Shown here: positions 32,004-40,964 of the stretch, piece by piece
Position numbering within the stretch: position 1 is the first letter of the stretch
Layout of the letters: every line of letters begins with the position of its first letter
DNA from: CAZYQW01 sp964649825
GTDB lineage: Bacteria > Planctomycetota > B15-G4 > JADJEK01
Length of the DNA stretch: 64,000 nt
NCBI GenBank assembly: GCA_964649825.1
Contig: CAZYQW010000067.1
Span: 1-64,000, forward strand
Direction of reading: 5' to 3'
Made by a program: the position numbers and the translations under genes
The notes under the pieces: model-generated
Told to the model about the DNA's origin: nothing
Databases searched by the model: none
The model's input: the letters and a program-made list of their open reading frames with translations, nothing else

Positions 32004-35000
32004 CTACTGATCGATCGCGAGGACCGCCTGCAGCTCCAGGAACGCGGCGGTCGACCGGAGCGGGTCGAGGTCCGGGCTCGTTCGGAGGTCCTGTAGATCT
32101 CGATACCCGGCGTCGACCGCCGCCTGCAGTTGCAGGACGGCGCGGGCGCGGTACGACTCGGCGAGAGCGGCGCGCTCCGCCTCCAACCGCGACGCATCGT
32201 CCTCCGCGAGGGCGGCGCAGCGGGCGAGGAGGGCGGCGGCCTCGCGATGGACGCGCTCGTCCCCCTCGAAGTCACGGGCCAGGTCGGACGCGACGTCCGC
32301 CGCCTCCTGATGCCGGCCGAGGTCGAGGAGGGCCCCGGCCCAGCCGCGAGCGCCGTACTTCAGATAGTCGCGGAAGAACGGGTGATCCGGGAGACGTTCG
32401 AGAGCCTGGCGCGCGTGCGCGACCCCGTCCTCGAAGAGCGCGACGGCTGCCACTGCGTCTCCTCGATCTTGCGCGACGCGCGCGAGGTTGAGCTCGGCGC
32501 CGCTCAGCTCGCCGGCCGCGGCGGGGTCCGCCTCGCGCGCGAAGAGCGCGGCTCGCAGGTCGTACCCGCGCCGAAAGTACGCGTGCGCCGCGTCGAGATC
32601 CCCGGCGTCCCGCTCCAGGTCCGCGGCGGTGGTCGACAGCTCGGCCACCAGGACTCGGAAATCGGCGTTCTCGGGATCGGCCGCGAAGAGCGCGTTCGCG
32701 ATCTCGAGCCCGCGAGCGACCTGCGCGCGGGCATCCTGGGGTGCGTCGCGCGTGAGCTCGAACGCCAGGTTGTTGTGGAGCCGCGCGAGCGCGACGCGAC
32801 CCGACGTCTGGTCGGGGAAGCGGCCCAGGAGCCCTTCGGCCGCGGCGATCCCGCTTCGCAGCGCGGCTTGCGCGTCCGCCGCCCGGCCGGCGCGCGAGAG
32901 GAAGACGGCCTTGTCGTTCAGGACCTGCACCCGCGTGTGGGCGTAGTCGACGATGTGCGGGTACTCCTCGGCAAGCCGCGTGATCGCCTCCTCGGTCGCG
33001 CCCAACGTCTCGAACCCGTCGTCGATCCGCCCCCGCAAGAGGAGCATGTGCGACTTCGATCGCAGGATCAGGACCCGCGTCCACGCGTAGCTCTGCTTGT
33101 CGGGGTACTCGCGGCACAGCCAATCGCACTGCGCGAGGGCGAGATCGAAGTGCTCGCGGGCGGGCTCGACGTCGCCCGCCTCGGCGGCGCGGGTGCCGGC
33201 GTCCCGGTGCGCCCGCGCGAGACGGTCACGATAATCCGGAACGCGCGGAAAGTCGGTGGCGAGCGCGGTCAGGACCTCCACGGCGCGCTCCGCGTGCGCG
33301 GCCGACTCCGCCTGACGCCCGCCCGACCGCGTCGCGACGGACAGGTTGATCAGGGTGCACGCGAGGTTGAACCGATCCTCCGGGCGATCGCGCCGCGCGA
33401 GCAGCGTCTGGTACGCCTCGATCGCCGCGGTCAAGTGATCGATCGCCTCCGGCGTCCGCTCCCGGTGGAGGAGCGCCGCAGCCATGTTCGTGTGGACCGC
33501 TCCCGCCCGCTCGCTCCATTCCAGCGACGTGTCCCCTTCCGCGGCCAGGTCGTCGAGGAGGGCGACCGCCCGCCGCATGGACACGTCCGCCTCGTCGACG
33601 GCGCCGTTCCGCGTCATCCACGCCGCGAGGTTCGCGTAGCCGTTCGCGAGATCGCGCCGCGGCCCGCGCGCGCTCGGGTCGCGCGCGACGACGCCGTGCT
33701 TCACCGCCAAGGAACGCTCGTGGAGGAGCCGCGCCTCATCGGCTCGATCGACGTCGCGGGTGTAGAGGTTCGCGAGCTCGTTCAGCGCGGACGCGAGCCC
33801 GCCGGCCACCGCCGGGTCGGACGGGTCCTGCTCCTCGAACGTCGCGATCGACGTCTCGAACGCCGTGACCGCCTCGTCGAGGTTTCCGAGCTGGCGTTGG
33901 ATCTCTCCCACCTGCAGCCAGGCGCTGCTCGCGTCCTTGCGCAGGTCGAGGTCGCCCGTCGAGTCCGCGAGGAACCGCTGGTAGAACTCGAGCGCGTCCA
34001 GAAAGAGATCGCGCCGGACCTCCTCCATGTACGGCGTCGCGAGCAGCGTCTCGCTCGCGACGCGCGTGAGCATGCGGTCGACCGCTTCCTTGGCCTTCAC
34101 GAGGTTGGCCACCGCGGCCTGCCGCTGCCGATCGATGCGCGTCCGCGCGTCGTTCTGCTGCCGTGCGTAGACGATCGTGGCCGCGCTGAGGAGCAGGAGG
34201 CTCAACGTGATCGCGACGGTCGCGGTCGGGTGTCGTTGGATCCAGCGCCGTGCGCGTCGCCACGGACCGGGCCGCTTGGCGAGGATCGGCCGATGCTCGA
34301 GCACGTGGGTGAGGTCGAGCGCGAAATCCCGCATCGACGCGTAGCGCCGCGCGCGGTCCGGCTCGATCGCGGTGCGACAGACCGTCTCGAGCTCCCACGA
34401 AACGCTCGGGTTCTGCCGCCGCACCGAGCGAGGTGGATCGTATCGCGGCGCGCTCAGCAGGCCCGATCCGAGCGACTCGACCGGATACGGGAGCGAGTTG
34501 GTGAGCAGCTCGTAGAGGGTCGCGCCGAGCGAGAAGACGTCGGTCCGCGCGTCGACGTCCTCGCCCGCGAGCTGCTCCGGCGACATGTAGTGGATCGAGC
34601 CGAGCGGGGCTCCCGTCCGCGTCAAACGCGCGTCGTCGTCCGAGCTCGCGAGCCCGAAGTCGAGGAGCATCACGCGACCGGTGCCCGTGATCATGACGTT
34701 CGACGGCTTGATGTCGCGGTGCAGGATGCCGCGGTCGTGGACGTGCTGCAGCGCTTCCGCGACTCGAAGCACGATGCGCGTCGCGGCGTCCGCCCAGGTC
34801 CCGTCGAACACGATCCCCGGCGACTCTTCGCCGTCGCCGTCGGCCGCGTCTTCGAAGGTGCGCGCCGCCGCGACCAGGTCGCCACCGGTCAAGCCCTCGG
34901 GCCGACGTCCTTCGTTGCGGTGGAGCGCCTGCGCGAGCGTGCAGCCGCGGACGAGCTCCATCGCGAAGTAGGGGATGCCGTCCTGCTCGCCGACGCTGTA

Positions 35001-35429
35001 GATCGGAACGATCCCGGCGTGCTGCAGGCGAGCGACCGACGACATCTCGCGCACGAACCGTTCCCGCGCGCGGCCGAAGTAGAGGAAATCCGGGCGGATC
35101 ACCTTCAGCGCGACTTCGCGTTCCAGCGATTCCTGGCGCGCGCGGTAGACGACCCCCATCCCGCCGCCGCCCAGCTTTTCGAGCAGCCGGAACTCGCCGA
35201 GACGGTCGGGGAACGGCTCGCTCTCGGCGGTCGCTCGTTCGACGAGCACGCCGACCGAGCGGAGGATCTCGATGCGCCGTCGGATCGCGCCCGCGTCCGC
35301 CGGATGCTCGCGGCAGAACTCCTCCATCGCCGCCTCCCCGTCCTGATCGATCCGATCGAGACACTCGGCGACGAGCTCCTCGACGCGGGTGGAGGTGGAC
35401 GGCGTGGAGCGTGCGGGATCTGGCGACAT
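32004..35429 (-). CDS. Ser/Thr protein kinase with a TPR-like C-terminal half
   Basis: 1141 aa. The Hanks-type kinase domain has the glycine loop LGGGGMGVVYRA (86-97), VALKV, HRDIKPSN (H237, D239), DFGLA and SPEQ. A membrane helix (AVAITLSLLLLSAATIVYA) separates it from about 650 residues of helical, Ala/Arg-rich TPR-like repeats with recurring A..Y..L and REH..LALAQ patterns. This cytoplasmic kinase plus extracytoplasmic repeat layout is common in Planctomycetota and related phyla. MSPDPARS at 35429 has AAGGA upstream and is preferred over in-frame starts at 35480 and 35531. It ends 10 nt from the BMC gene, convergently. Confidence 0.9.
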   Translation of the reverse strand: MSPDPARSTPSTSTRVEELVAECLDRIDQDGEAAMEEFCREHPADAGAIRRRIEILRSVGVLVERATAESEPFPDRLGEFRLLEKLGGGGMGVVYRARQESLEREVALKVIRPDFLYFGRARERFVREMSSVARLQHAGIVPIYSVGEQDGIPYFAMELVRGCTLAQALHRNEGRRPEGLTGGDLVAAARTFEDAADGDGEESPGIVFDGTWADAATRIVLRVAEALQHVHDRGILHRDIKPSNVMITGTGRVMLLDFGLASSDDDARLTRTGAPLGSIHYMSPEQLAGEDVDARTDVFSLGATLYELLTNSLPYPVESLGSGLLSAPRYDPPRSVRRQNPSVSWELETVCRTAIEPDRARRYASMRDFALDLTHVLEHRPILAKRPGPWRRARRWIQRHPTATVAITLSLLLLSAATIVYARQQNDARTRIDRQRQAAVANLVKAKEAVDRMLTRVASETLLATPYMEEVRRDLFLDALEFYQRFLADSTGDLDLRKDASSAWLQVGEIQRQLGNLDEAVTAFETSIATFEEQDPSDPAVAGGLASALNELANLYTRDVDRADEARLLHERSLAVKHGVVARDPSARGPRRDLANGYANLAAWMTRNGAVDEADVSMRRAVALLDDLAAEGDTSLEWSERAGAVHTNMAAALLHRERTPEAIDHLTAAIEAYQTLLARRDRPEDRFNLACTLINLSVATRSGGRQAESAAHAERAVEVLTALATDFPRVPDYRDRLARAHRDAGTRAAEAGDVEPAREHFDLALAQCDWLCREYPDKQSYAWTRVLILRSKSHMLLLRGRIDDGFETLGATEEAITRLAEEYPHIVDYAHTRVQVLNDKAVFLSRAGRAADAQAALRSGIAAAEGLLGRFPDQTSGRVALARLHNNLAFELTRDAPQDARAQVARGLEIANALFAADPENADFRVLVAELSTTAADLERDAGDLDAAHAYFRRGYDLRAALFAREADPAAAGELSGAELNLARVAQDRGDAVAAVALFEDGVAHARQALERLPDHPFFRDYLKYGARGWAGALLDLGRHQEAADVASDLARDFEGDERVHREAAALLARCAALAEDDASRLEAERAALAESYRARAVLQLQAAVDAGYRDLQDLRTSPDLDPLRSTAAFLELQAVLAIDQ

Positions 35430-35553
35430 CGCGTCCTTGCGGTAGAACGCCCGGACGACGGACCGGGCGGTTGCGCTCATCGTAACCGGCGTCCTTCCGC
35501 CCCCGTCCGACGCATCCCCGTGGACGGTCACGATCCACGGACCTCCCGAGGGC

Positions 35554-37965
35554 TCACTTTCCGCCGAGGTACCCCATCGCTTCCAGCTCGCGCGCCCGCT
35601 CGGGGCTGATGGAGAGCTCGGACGGGGGCGCGGCCCGGCGCGCGAGCTCGGCGACGCGCGCCGCGAGCGCGGACTCGACCTGCCGCGCGAGCTCGGGCTC
35701 CGTCGCGGCGACGTCGCGGTTCTCGCCCGGGTCCGCCGCCAGGTCGAACAGCACGCGAGCCGTGAACCGTTCGCCGACCCGGGTCGCGATCAGCTTCATC
35801 CGCTCGTTGCGCAGCGCATGCAGCTCGGCTTGACTCCGCACCTGCGCAAGGACCGGCTCGGCGCGAAACGCCCGCCCGCGGAGGAGCGGAACGAGGCTGT
35901 GCCCGTCGAAGCGATCGTCGACCGGCAGCCCCAGCAGCTCGTGGATCGTCGGCGCGACGTCCGTGAGCGACACGACGTCGCGGTGGCGGCCGGCCGGGAT
36001 CCCCGGGCCGCGGAGCAGGAGCGGGACCCGAATCAGCTCTTCCGACAGGTGGAAGTCGTGCCCGAATCGACCGTGCTCGTAGAGCTCCTCGCCGTGGTCG
36101 GAGAAGACGCCGAGGTACGCGGCGTCGAGGCGGCCGCTCGCACGCAACGCGTCGTACACGTCGCCCACCAGCGCGTCGACGCCGCGCAGCGACGCGTCGT
36201 AGAGGTCGGTGAACCACGCGATCTCGTCGCGGCTCGCGGTCGACTGGTCCCACCTGGTCATGAAGTGCATCGCGGCGTCGGGACGAAGGAGGTCCGACAT
36301 CGCCGCCACCTGGTCGGACGGCACCCCGATCGCGCCGAGGTCGTCGTGGCTCGACTGATAGTTGTGCGCGCCGTACGTGTGCACGAACAGGAAGAGCGGC
36401 CGCCGCCGTTCTCGCCCGAGCCGCGCGAGGAGATCGTCACGCTCCGGCGTCGTCGCGCGCCGCCGCATCCGACCATGGTCGAAGTCGCACTGGACGAGCT
36501 CCTCCGTGCCGTACCGCTCGAACCCGGTCGCCAGGCCGAAGTCGGGGTGGACGAATCCGGCCGCCGTGAACGCCGCCGTCTCGTAGCCGCGGGCGCGGAA
36601 CGTCTCGGCGAGCGAGTGGGCGCGCTTCCCGTCGAGCCGGCGCGTCTTCTCGTCGACGCCATGCCGCAGCGGATACTGGCCGGTGAAGACCGACACGTGC
36701 GACGGCAGCGTCCACGGGGCCGGCGCGATCGCGGTCTCGAACACCGCCGCCTCCGCGCCGATCTCGGCGAGGCGGGGGCTCGTCGGTCGCGGCGCGCCGT
36801 AGAGCGACAGGCGATCTCGCCGCACGGTATCGATCGACACCAGGATGACGTCGGGCGGCAGCGGTCCGCGCGGGCGCCCGATGATCGTCGGCGTACCGAT
36901 CGCAACGGCGGGGGCGCCCCCGGCCTCGCCGGTCGACTCGACGCGGATCCTCACGTCCACCTCGCCCGCGTCGCGAAGCGCGACGCGGAGCGGCTCCCAC
37001 GTTCGCTCGGTCGATCCCGTGCTCGCGGCGCTGGTGCGGCCGCGCGACCCGAGCACCTCGACGTGGACCGTGACCCGTTCGGCGCCGTCGAGGATCGGGG
37101 CGACGAAGCACTCGAGCTCGGGATCCCTCTCCGGCAGGCGGAGGCGGAGCGACAGCTCGCTCGGCGCGGGCAGGAGGATCGCCTCGCGGTAGACGCCGTT
37201 CGCCTGGATCCGCCGCACCAGCGGATGCTCGAACTCGTCCGACGGGGCGAGGAGGTCCGCGAGGACGCGCGGCTGCCGGGCGACCTTCAAGTCGTCGAGC
37301 TCGAGACGCGCGCCGCGAGCCGCCGCCACGAAGAGCAGCGACCTGGTCGACTCGTGCGGCGAGAACGTGGCCAAGCCGCGCCGGAACCCGTGCGCGTCCG
37401 CGTCGACCTCGAGCTCGAGGAAATGGCGCTGCTTGAGCTGCGGGAAGAGACGGCGAACGATGGCGGTCTCGTCCTTCAGCTCGTCGATCGTGAGCGGCTC
37501 GGAGAGCTCGACGAAGAACGGCCGCTCGCGAGGCGCGACCTCGCCGCGGAAGCGCAGCTCCGCGCGGATCGAGCCCCCGCGATCGTGCGGCACGACGCGC
37601 AGGAGGACGTTGGGGCCGTCGAGCACGACGCGCGAGCCGTCGTCATCGGTGACGACCGAGACGCGGCTGGGCGCGTCCGCCGAGTGCTCGAGGCCCGCGA
37701 AGAGCGTCGCGAGAAACGCCCGCCCGAGGACGACGAGCTGCTCCGACTCCGCCGCCGTGAACGGCTCCGCCGCGAGCGCTTCGCTGCGCTGCGCGAGCTC
37801 TCCCGGCTTCGTCAGGTCGACCGCGGCCGTGACGCGAGCCTCCGCCAGGCGATCGATCAGACGAATCACGTGGGCCGACTCGCCGTCGTCACGCCGGCTG
37901 CACGCGAGACCGATCGCGACGAGGGCGAGCACGGTCGCACGGGGTCGGCGTCGCACCACGCTCAT
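35554..37965 (-). CDS. Sulfatase-like lipoprotein (alkaline phosphatase superfamily)
   Basis: 803 aa with a lipoprotein signal (LVAIGLAC). The sulfatase-fold domain starts near residue 375: DVILVSIDTVRRDRLSLYG, then the active-site position APWTLPSHVSVFTG, FSDHGEELYEHG and GHSLVPLLRG. Sulfatases have Cys or Ser in C/S-x-P-S-R, the residue converted to formylglycine. Here it is Thr followed by LPSH, so this is more likely a phosphatase or phosphotransferase-type member that uses Thr as nucleophile. Residues before about 375 form a separate beta-rich domain of unknown role. It lies 4 nt from the SGNH hydrolase gene upstream. Confidence 0.8.
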   Translation of the reverse strand: MSVVRRRPRATVLALVAIGLACSRRDDGESAHVIRLIDRLAEARVTAAVDLTKPGELAQRSEALAAEPFTAAESEQLVVLGRAFLATLFAGLEHSADAPSRVSVVTDDDGSRVVLDGPNVLLRVVPHDRGGSIRAELRFRGEVAPRERPFFVELSEPLTIDELKDETAIVRRLFPQLKQRHFLELEVDADAHGFRRGLATFSPHESTRSLLFVAAARGARLELDDLKVARQPRVLADLLAPSDEFEHPLVRRIQANGVYREAILLPAPSELSLRLRLPERDPELECFVAPILDGAERVTVHVEVLGSRGRTSAASTGSTERTWEPLRVALRDAGEVDVRIRVESTGEAGGAPAVAIGTPTIIGRPRGPLPPDVILVSIDTVRRDRLSLYGAPRPTSPRLAEIGAEAAVFETAIAPAPWTLPSHVSVFTGQYPLRHGVDEKTRRLDGKRAHSLAETFRARGYETAAFTAAGFVHPDFGLATGFERYGTEELVQCDFDHGRMRRRATTPERDDLLARLGRERRRPLFLFVHTYGAHNYQSSHDDLGAIGVPSDQVAAMSDLLRPDAAMHFMTRWDQSTASRDEIAWFTDLYDASLRGVDALVGDVYDALRASGRLDAAYLGVFSDHGEELYEHGRFGHDFHLSEELIRVPLLLRGPGIPAGRHRDVVSLTDVAPTIHELLGLPVDDRFDGHSLVPLLRGRAFRAEPVLAQVRSQAELHALRNERMKLIATRVGERFTARVLFDLAADPGENRDVAATEPELARQVESALAARVAELARRAAPPSELSISPERARELEAMGYLGGK

Positions 37966-37969
37966 CGAA

Positions 37970-39040
37970 TCAACGTGCCAGCGGCTCGACGAGACCCGCC
38001 GCGATGAGGGCGTGGCCGACGTCGTTCGGGTGCTGATCGGTCGGGTGCGCCCAGAGGTCGCGCTCGTCCTTCCCGACGAACCGGTCGAGGAGGTCGATCA
38101 CCTCGATCCCTTCCTGGTCGCAGAACTCGCGGACCATCGCATGCAGACTGGTGAATGGGTAGCCGCCGTCGAGACGCGTCACCATCGGAAAGACCGCGAC
38201 CACGAAACGGATTCCGCGCGCCGCGGTCTGCTCCCGCATCGAGCGCAAGGCCAGCTTCGTCCGCTCCCAGACGTCCGGCTGCGCGCGGATCAGCGGGCCG
38301 AAGTCGAGCCGCTCCTCCGCGCTCTCGCGCGCGACGCGACGTTCGGCGAACAGGCGCTGGACGAGCGTGACCAGCCGGCTCGTCCCGCCGAGGATCGGCT
38401 CGAACTCGACCGGCCGGTGGATCACCATCGGCACCTGCCCCATGTCGTTCAGGCAGAAGCCGATCAGGACGACGTCCGGATCCAGCCGCAGACCACGCTC
38501 GACCAGCCAGTCGGCGTACTGGTCCGGCCGGTGGCCCGCCACGAACCCGCCGTTGACGACCTGCACCGTTCGGCGAAGCCGCCCCGCGAGCGCGCGCTCG
38601 AGGCACTGCACCCAACAGTCCTCGAGCCGAACTCCGACTCCGAACGTGAACGAATCGCCGATCGCCAGCACCCGGAGCTCGTCCGGCCCGGGCTCGACGG
38701 CGAACTCCTCGTCGCGATAACCAAGGTGATTCGTCTGGTAGAGGATGCACCCGCGCGCGTCGAAGTAGCTCCAACGCGGCCGATCGTAGCAGCACTGGAT
38801 GCGAAGGTTCGGCGCCATGCGCGTCGTCGGTCCGTCGGCCGATCCGACTCCCGTTTGCCGGAGGAGACCGACGATGTCGTAGAGCGATCCGAGCACGCGC
38901 CCCGACGGGTCCTCGAGCGTCGGGCTCGCGTACTCGGCGGACGGCAAGCAGCGGGCGATGATCTCGGCGACGCCGAGGGAGACCACGAGGCTTACGACGA
39001 TCAAGAGGAGCCTCGTCCTTGGGCGACGCCCCTGCTGCAT
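37970..39040 (-). CDS. SGNH/GDSL-type hydrolase, membrane-anchored
   Basis: 356 aa with an N-terminal signal anchor (RLLLIVVSLVVSLGVAEII). SGNH motifs are GDSFTFG (block I), NGG in block II, FCLNDMGQ (block III) and HPTDQHPNDVGH (block V His and Asp). The family includes acyl esterases and acetylation-modifying enzymes that act on cell-envelope glycans. Tight coupling to the sulfatase-like lipoprotein suggests envelope or polysaccharide processing. AAGGA lies about 10 nt before the ATG. Confidence 0.8.
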   Translation of the reverse strand: MQQGRRPRTRLLLIVVSLVVSLGVAEIIARCLPSAEYASPTLEDPSGRVLGSLYDIVGLLRQTGVGSADGPTTRMAPNLRIQCCYDRPRWSYFDARGCILYQTNHLGYRDEEFAVEPGPDELRVLAIGDSFTFGVGVRLEDCWVQCLERALAGRLRRTVQVVNGGFVAGHRPDQYADWLVERGLRLDPDVVLIGFCLNDMGQVPMVIHRPVEFEPILGGTSRLVTLVQRLFAERRVARESAEERLDFGPLIRAQPDVWERTKLALRSMREQTAARGIRFVVAVFPMVTRLDGGYPFTSLHAMVREFCDQEGIEVIDLLDRFVGKDERDLWAHPTDQHPNDVGHALIAAGLVEPLAR

Positions 39041-39164
39041 GACGTGAGGATCCTTCGGGAGTGCCGGTGGACGGAGGGACGGATGGTACTGCGGAGGGAT
39101 CCGCGTCACAACCTCCCACGACCGGCGGTCACGCGGGTCCGTTCGGGGCCACCTGGGTGGCCGA

Positions 39165-39500
39165 CGCACACGTGGGTCTGGGATTTCCAGAGCCAGACGT
39201 TGACGAAGTACGCCGTCCCGGACCTTGCTTCGGCAGCCTCGATATGGTACCGAGGATCTGTTCTGCGGCGGGCACGCCTGGCTCGCCGACGGCTCGTTGC
39301 TCGCGTTCGGCGGGACGCACGCGCAGAACGGACCTGGTTCGATGACCGGACACACCGGCGCCTTTCGGTTCTCGACGAACGGGAGCTGGTCCGCGGTCAC
39401 CGACATGCACGACGCACGGTGGTACCCTTGCGGCTTCCTGATCCCGGGTGGCGAGCTGCTCGTTCTGCCGCACCGATCACCACCGCAGAACCACCGGTAG
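39165..39500 (+). pseudogene. Galactose-oxidase-like gene remnant
   Basis: Two reading frames joined by a frameshift near 39245-39255 encode kelch-type pieces: WVWDFQSQTLTKYAVPD, then LFCGGHAWLADGSLLAFGG and MHDARWYPCGFLIPGGELLVL. They match in order the intact protein at 51701-53464 (LLWDPTSQVTPLFSYPD, LWCSHHVFLSTGELMAVGG, MANRRWYPTAVNL). The rest of the gene is missing on both sides, so this is a decayed fragment. About 130 nt of nondescript sequence separates it from the multicopper oxidase gene. Confidence 0.75.
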
Positions 39501-39631
39501 GATCGCTTCCTCGGCTCCCCGTGGCCGCTTTTCGACAACCAATTGCTACCGGACTTCTCGGGCGGAGGACGTGCGCGACCCGGCGGCGCAGTGACCCCCC
39601 GCGCACATGCCGAGCCGACACTCTCCTTTAT

Positions 39632-40915
39632 TTACATAGGTTCGGCGACGGTTCCGGGCGGATGCTGATACCAACCTGGGTCCGCGTAGCTCGTGAGGTC
39701 CCGGCGCACCTTGACCACCGTGAACATCCCGCCGGCGTCGATCTTGTCGAACGGGCCCTCGGCCGTGCTACCGATCGTGTTCCTCGGACGGCCCATCTCC
39801 ATCATGTCCGCCATGCTCGCGCCCATCGGCATGTATCCGGGCAGGTGACGCTCGAGCCGCGCCGAGAGATCCTCCTGCGTCACGTCGAGCAGCAAGGGAA
39901 GGTTGTGTCCCATGCCGTTCATCATGTGGTGCACCTTATGGCAATGGAGCGCCCAGTCGCCTTCCGCGTCGGCCACGAACTCGACGTCGCGGGCCGCGCC
40001 GGTCGGGACGTTCACGGTCACCTCCGGCCATTGCGCCGATTCGGGGATCGGCCCGCCGTCGGTGCCGGTGACCTTGAAGGAGAAGCCGTGCAGATGGATG
40101 GGATGCGCGTTCGACGACCCGAGGTTGCCGACGCGGATCCGGACTCGTTCACCCAGCTTCGCCACCAGCGGCGCCGTGCCGGGAAACACGCGGCCATTGA
40201 ACGTGAAGAGATTGAAGTCCGTCATCTCGGTCGGGTCCGGCGTCGACGAGCCCGCGGTAATAAGCCATTCGTTCAACATCAGCGCGAAGTCCCGGTCGAC
40301 ACGCCGGACGGCGGGATCGCGCGGGTGCACGACGAACATGCCCATCATTCCCATCCCCATCTGGAACATCTCGTCGAAGTGCGGGTGGTACATGTAGGTG
40401 CCGTACTGGCGGAGCGTGAACTCGTACCGGAACGTCTGTCCTGGGCGGATGACCTTTTGCGTCAGACCGCCGACGCCGTCCATGCCGTTCGGCAGCAGGA
40501 TCCCGTGCCAGTGGACACTCGTGCCGACGGACAGTTGATTGGTGACCAGGATCCGCACGCGGTCCCCTTCCACGGCCTCGAGGATCGGCCCGGGCGACTC
40601 GCCGTTGTATCCCCAGCAGTTCACCTCCAGCCCCGGGGCGAACTCGCGGCGAACTGGCATGGCCACGAGGCGAAAGACCTTGACGCCATTGTCCATCTCG
40701 TACGGGAGCGTCGGCGTGTCGGGCATCACCACGGGCGTATGCGGCAGGTCGCCGGCGGCATGGCCTTCTGACTGCGGCGTGTCCGGCGGCACGGGCCGAG
40801 GGACCTGCGGCGCGGAGTGGCCGGAATGTTCCTGCCCGAGCGCGGCAACCAGCGGCGTGGCCAGAAAGCCCCCCGCCGTCGCGGTCAATACTTGTCGGCG
40901 TGTCAGCATCAGCAT
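39632..40915 (-). CDS. Multicopper oxidase, CopA/laccase type
   Basis: 427 aa with a twin-arginine signal (TRRQVLTATAGGFLAT). Copper-site motifs are HWHG, YHPHFDE, HPIHLHGF and the T1-type end HCHKVHHMMNGM. It should export folded and oxidise substrates, probably Cu(I) or organic compounds, in the periplasm; which one is not decidable. AAAGGA lies 8 nt before the ATG. It is the last gene of a long minus-strand run with metal-related genes. Confidence 0.9.
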   Translation of the reverse strand: MLMLTRRQVLTATAGGFLATPLVAALGQEHSGHSAPQVPRPVPPDTPQSEGHAAGDLPHTPVVMPDTPTLPYEMDNGVKVFRLVAMPVRREFAPGLEVNCWGYNGESPGPILEAVEGDRVRILVTNQLSVGTSVHWHGILLPNGMDGVGGLTQKVIRPGQTFRYEFTLRQYGTYMYHPHFDEMFQMGMGMMGMFVVHPRDPAVRRVDRDFALMLNEWLITAGSSTPDPTEMTDFNLFTFNGRVFPGTAPLVAKLGERVRIRVGNLGSSNAHPIHLHGFSFKVTGTDGGPIPESAQWPEVTVNVPTGAARDVEFVADAEGDWALHCHKVHHMMNGMGHNLPLLLDVTQEDLSARLERHLPGYMPMGASMADMMEMGRPRNTIGSTAEGPFDKIDAGGMFTVVKVRRDLTSYADPGWYQHPPGTVAEPM

Positions 40916-40964
40916 GAGAATGGTCCTTTATGCATGCGAGGGTGACCCTTGGGTTGGATGTCCA

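Noticed and set aside
37367..40771. 1134-codon plus-strand open frame
   Set aside because: Antisense shadow of the sulfatase-like, SGNH and multicopper oxidase genes. Only a short segment near 39165-39250 is real, as part of the galactose-oxidase remnant.
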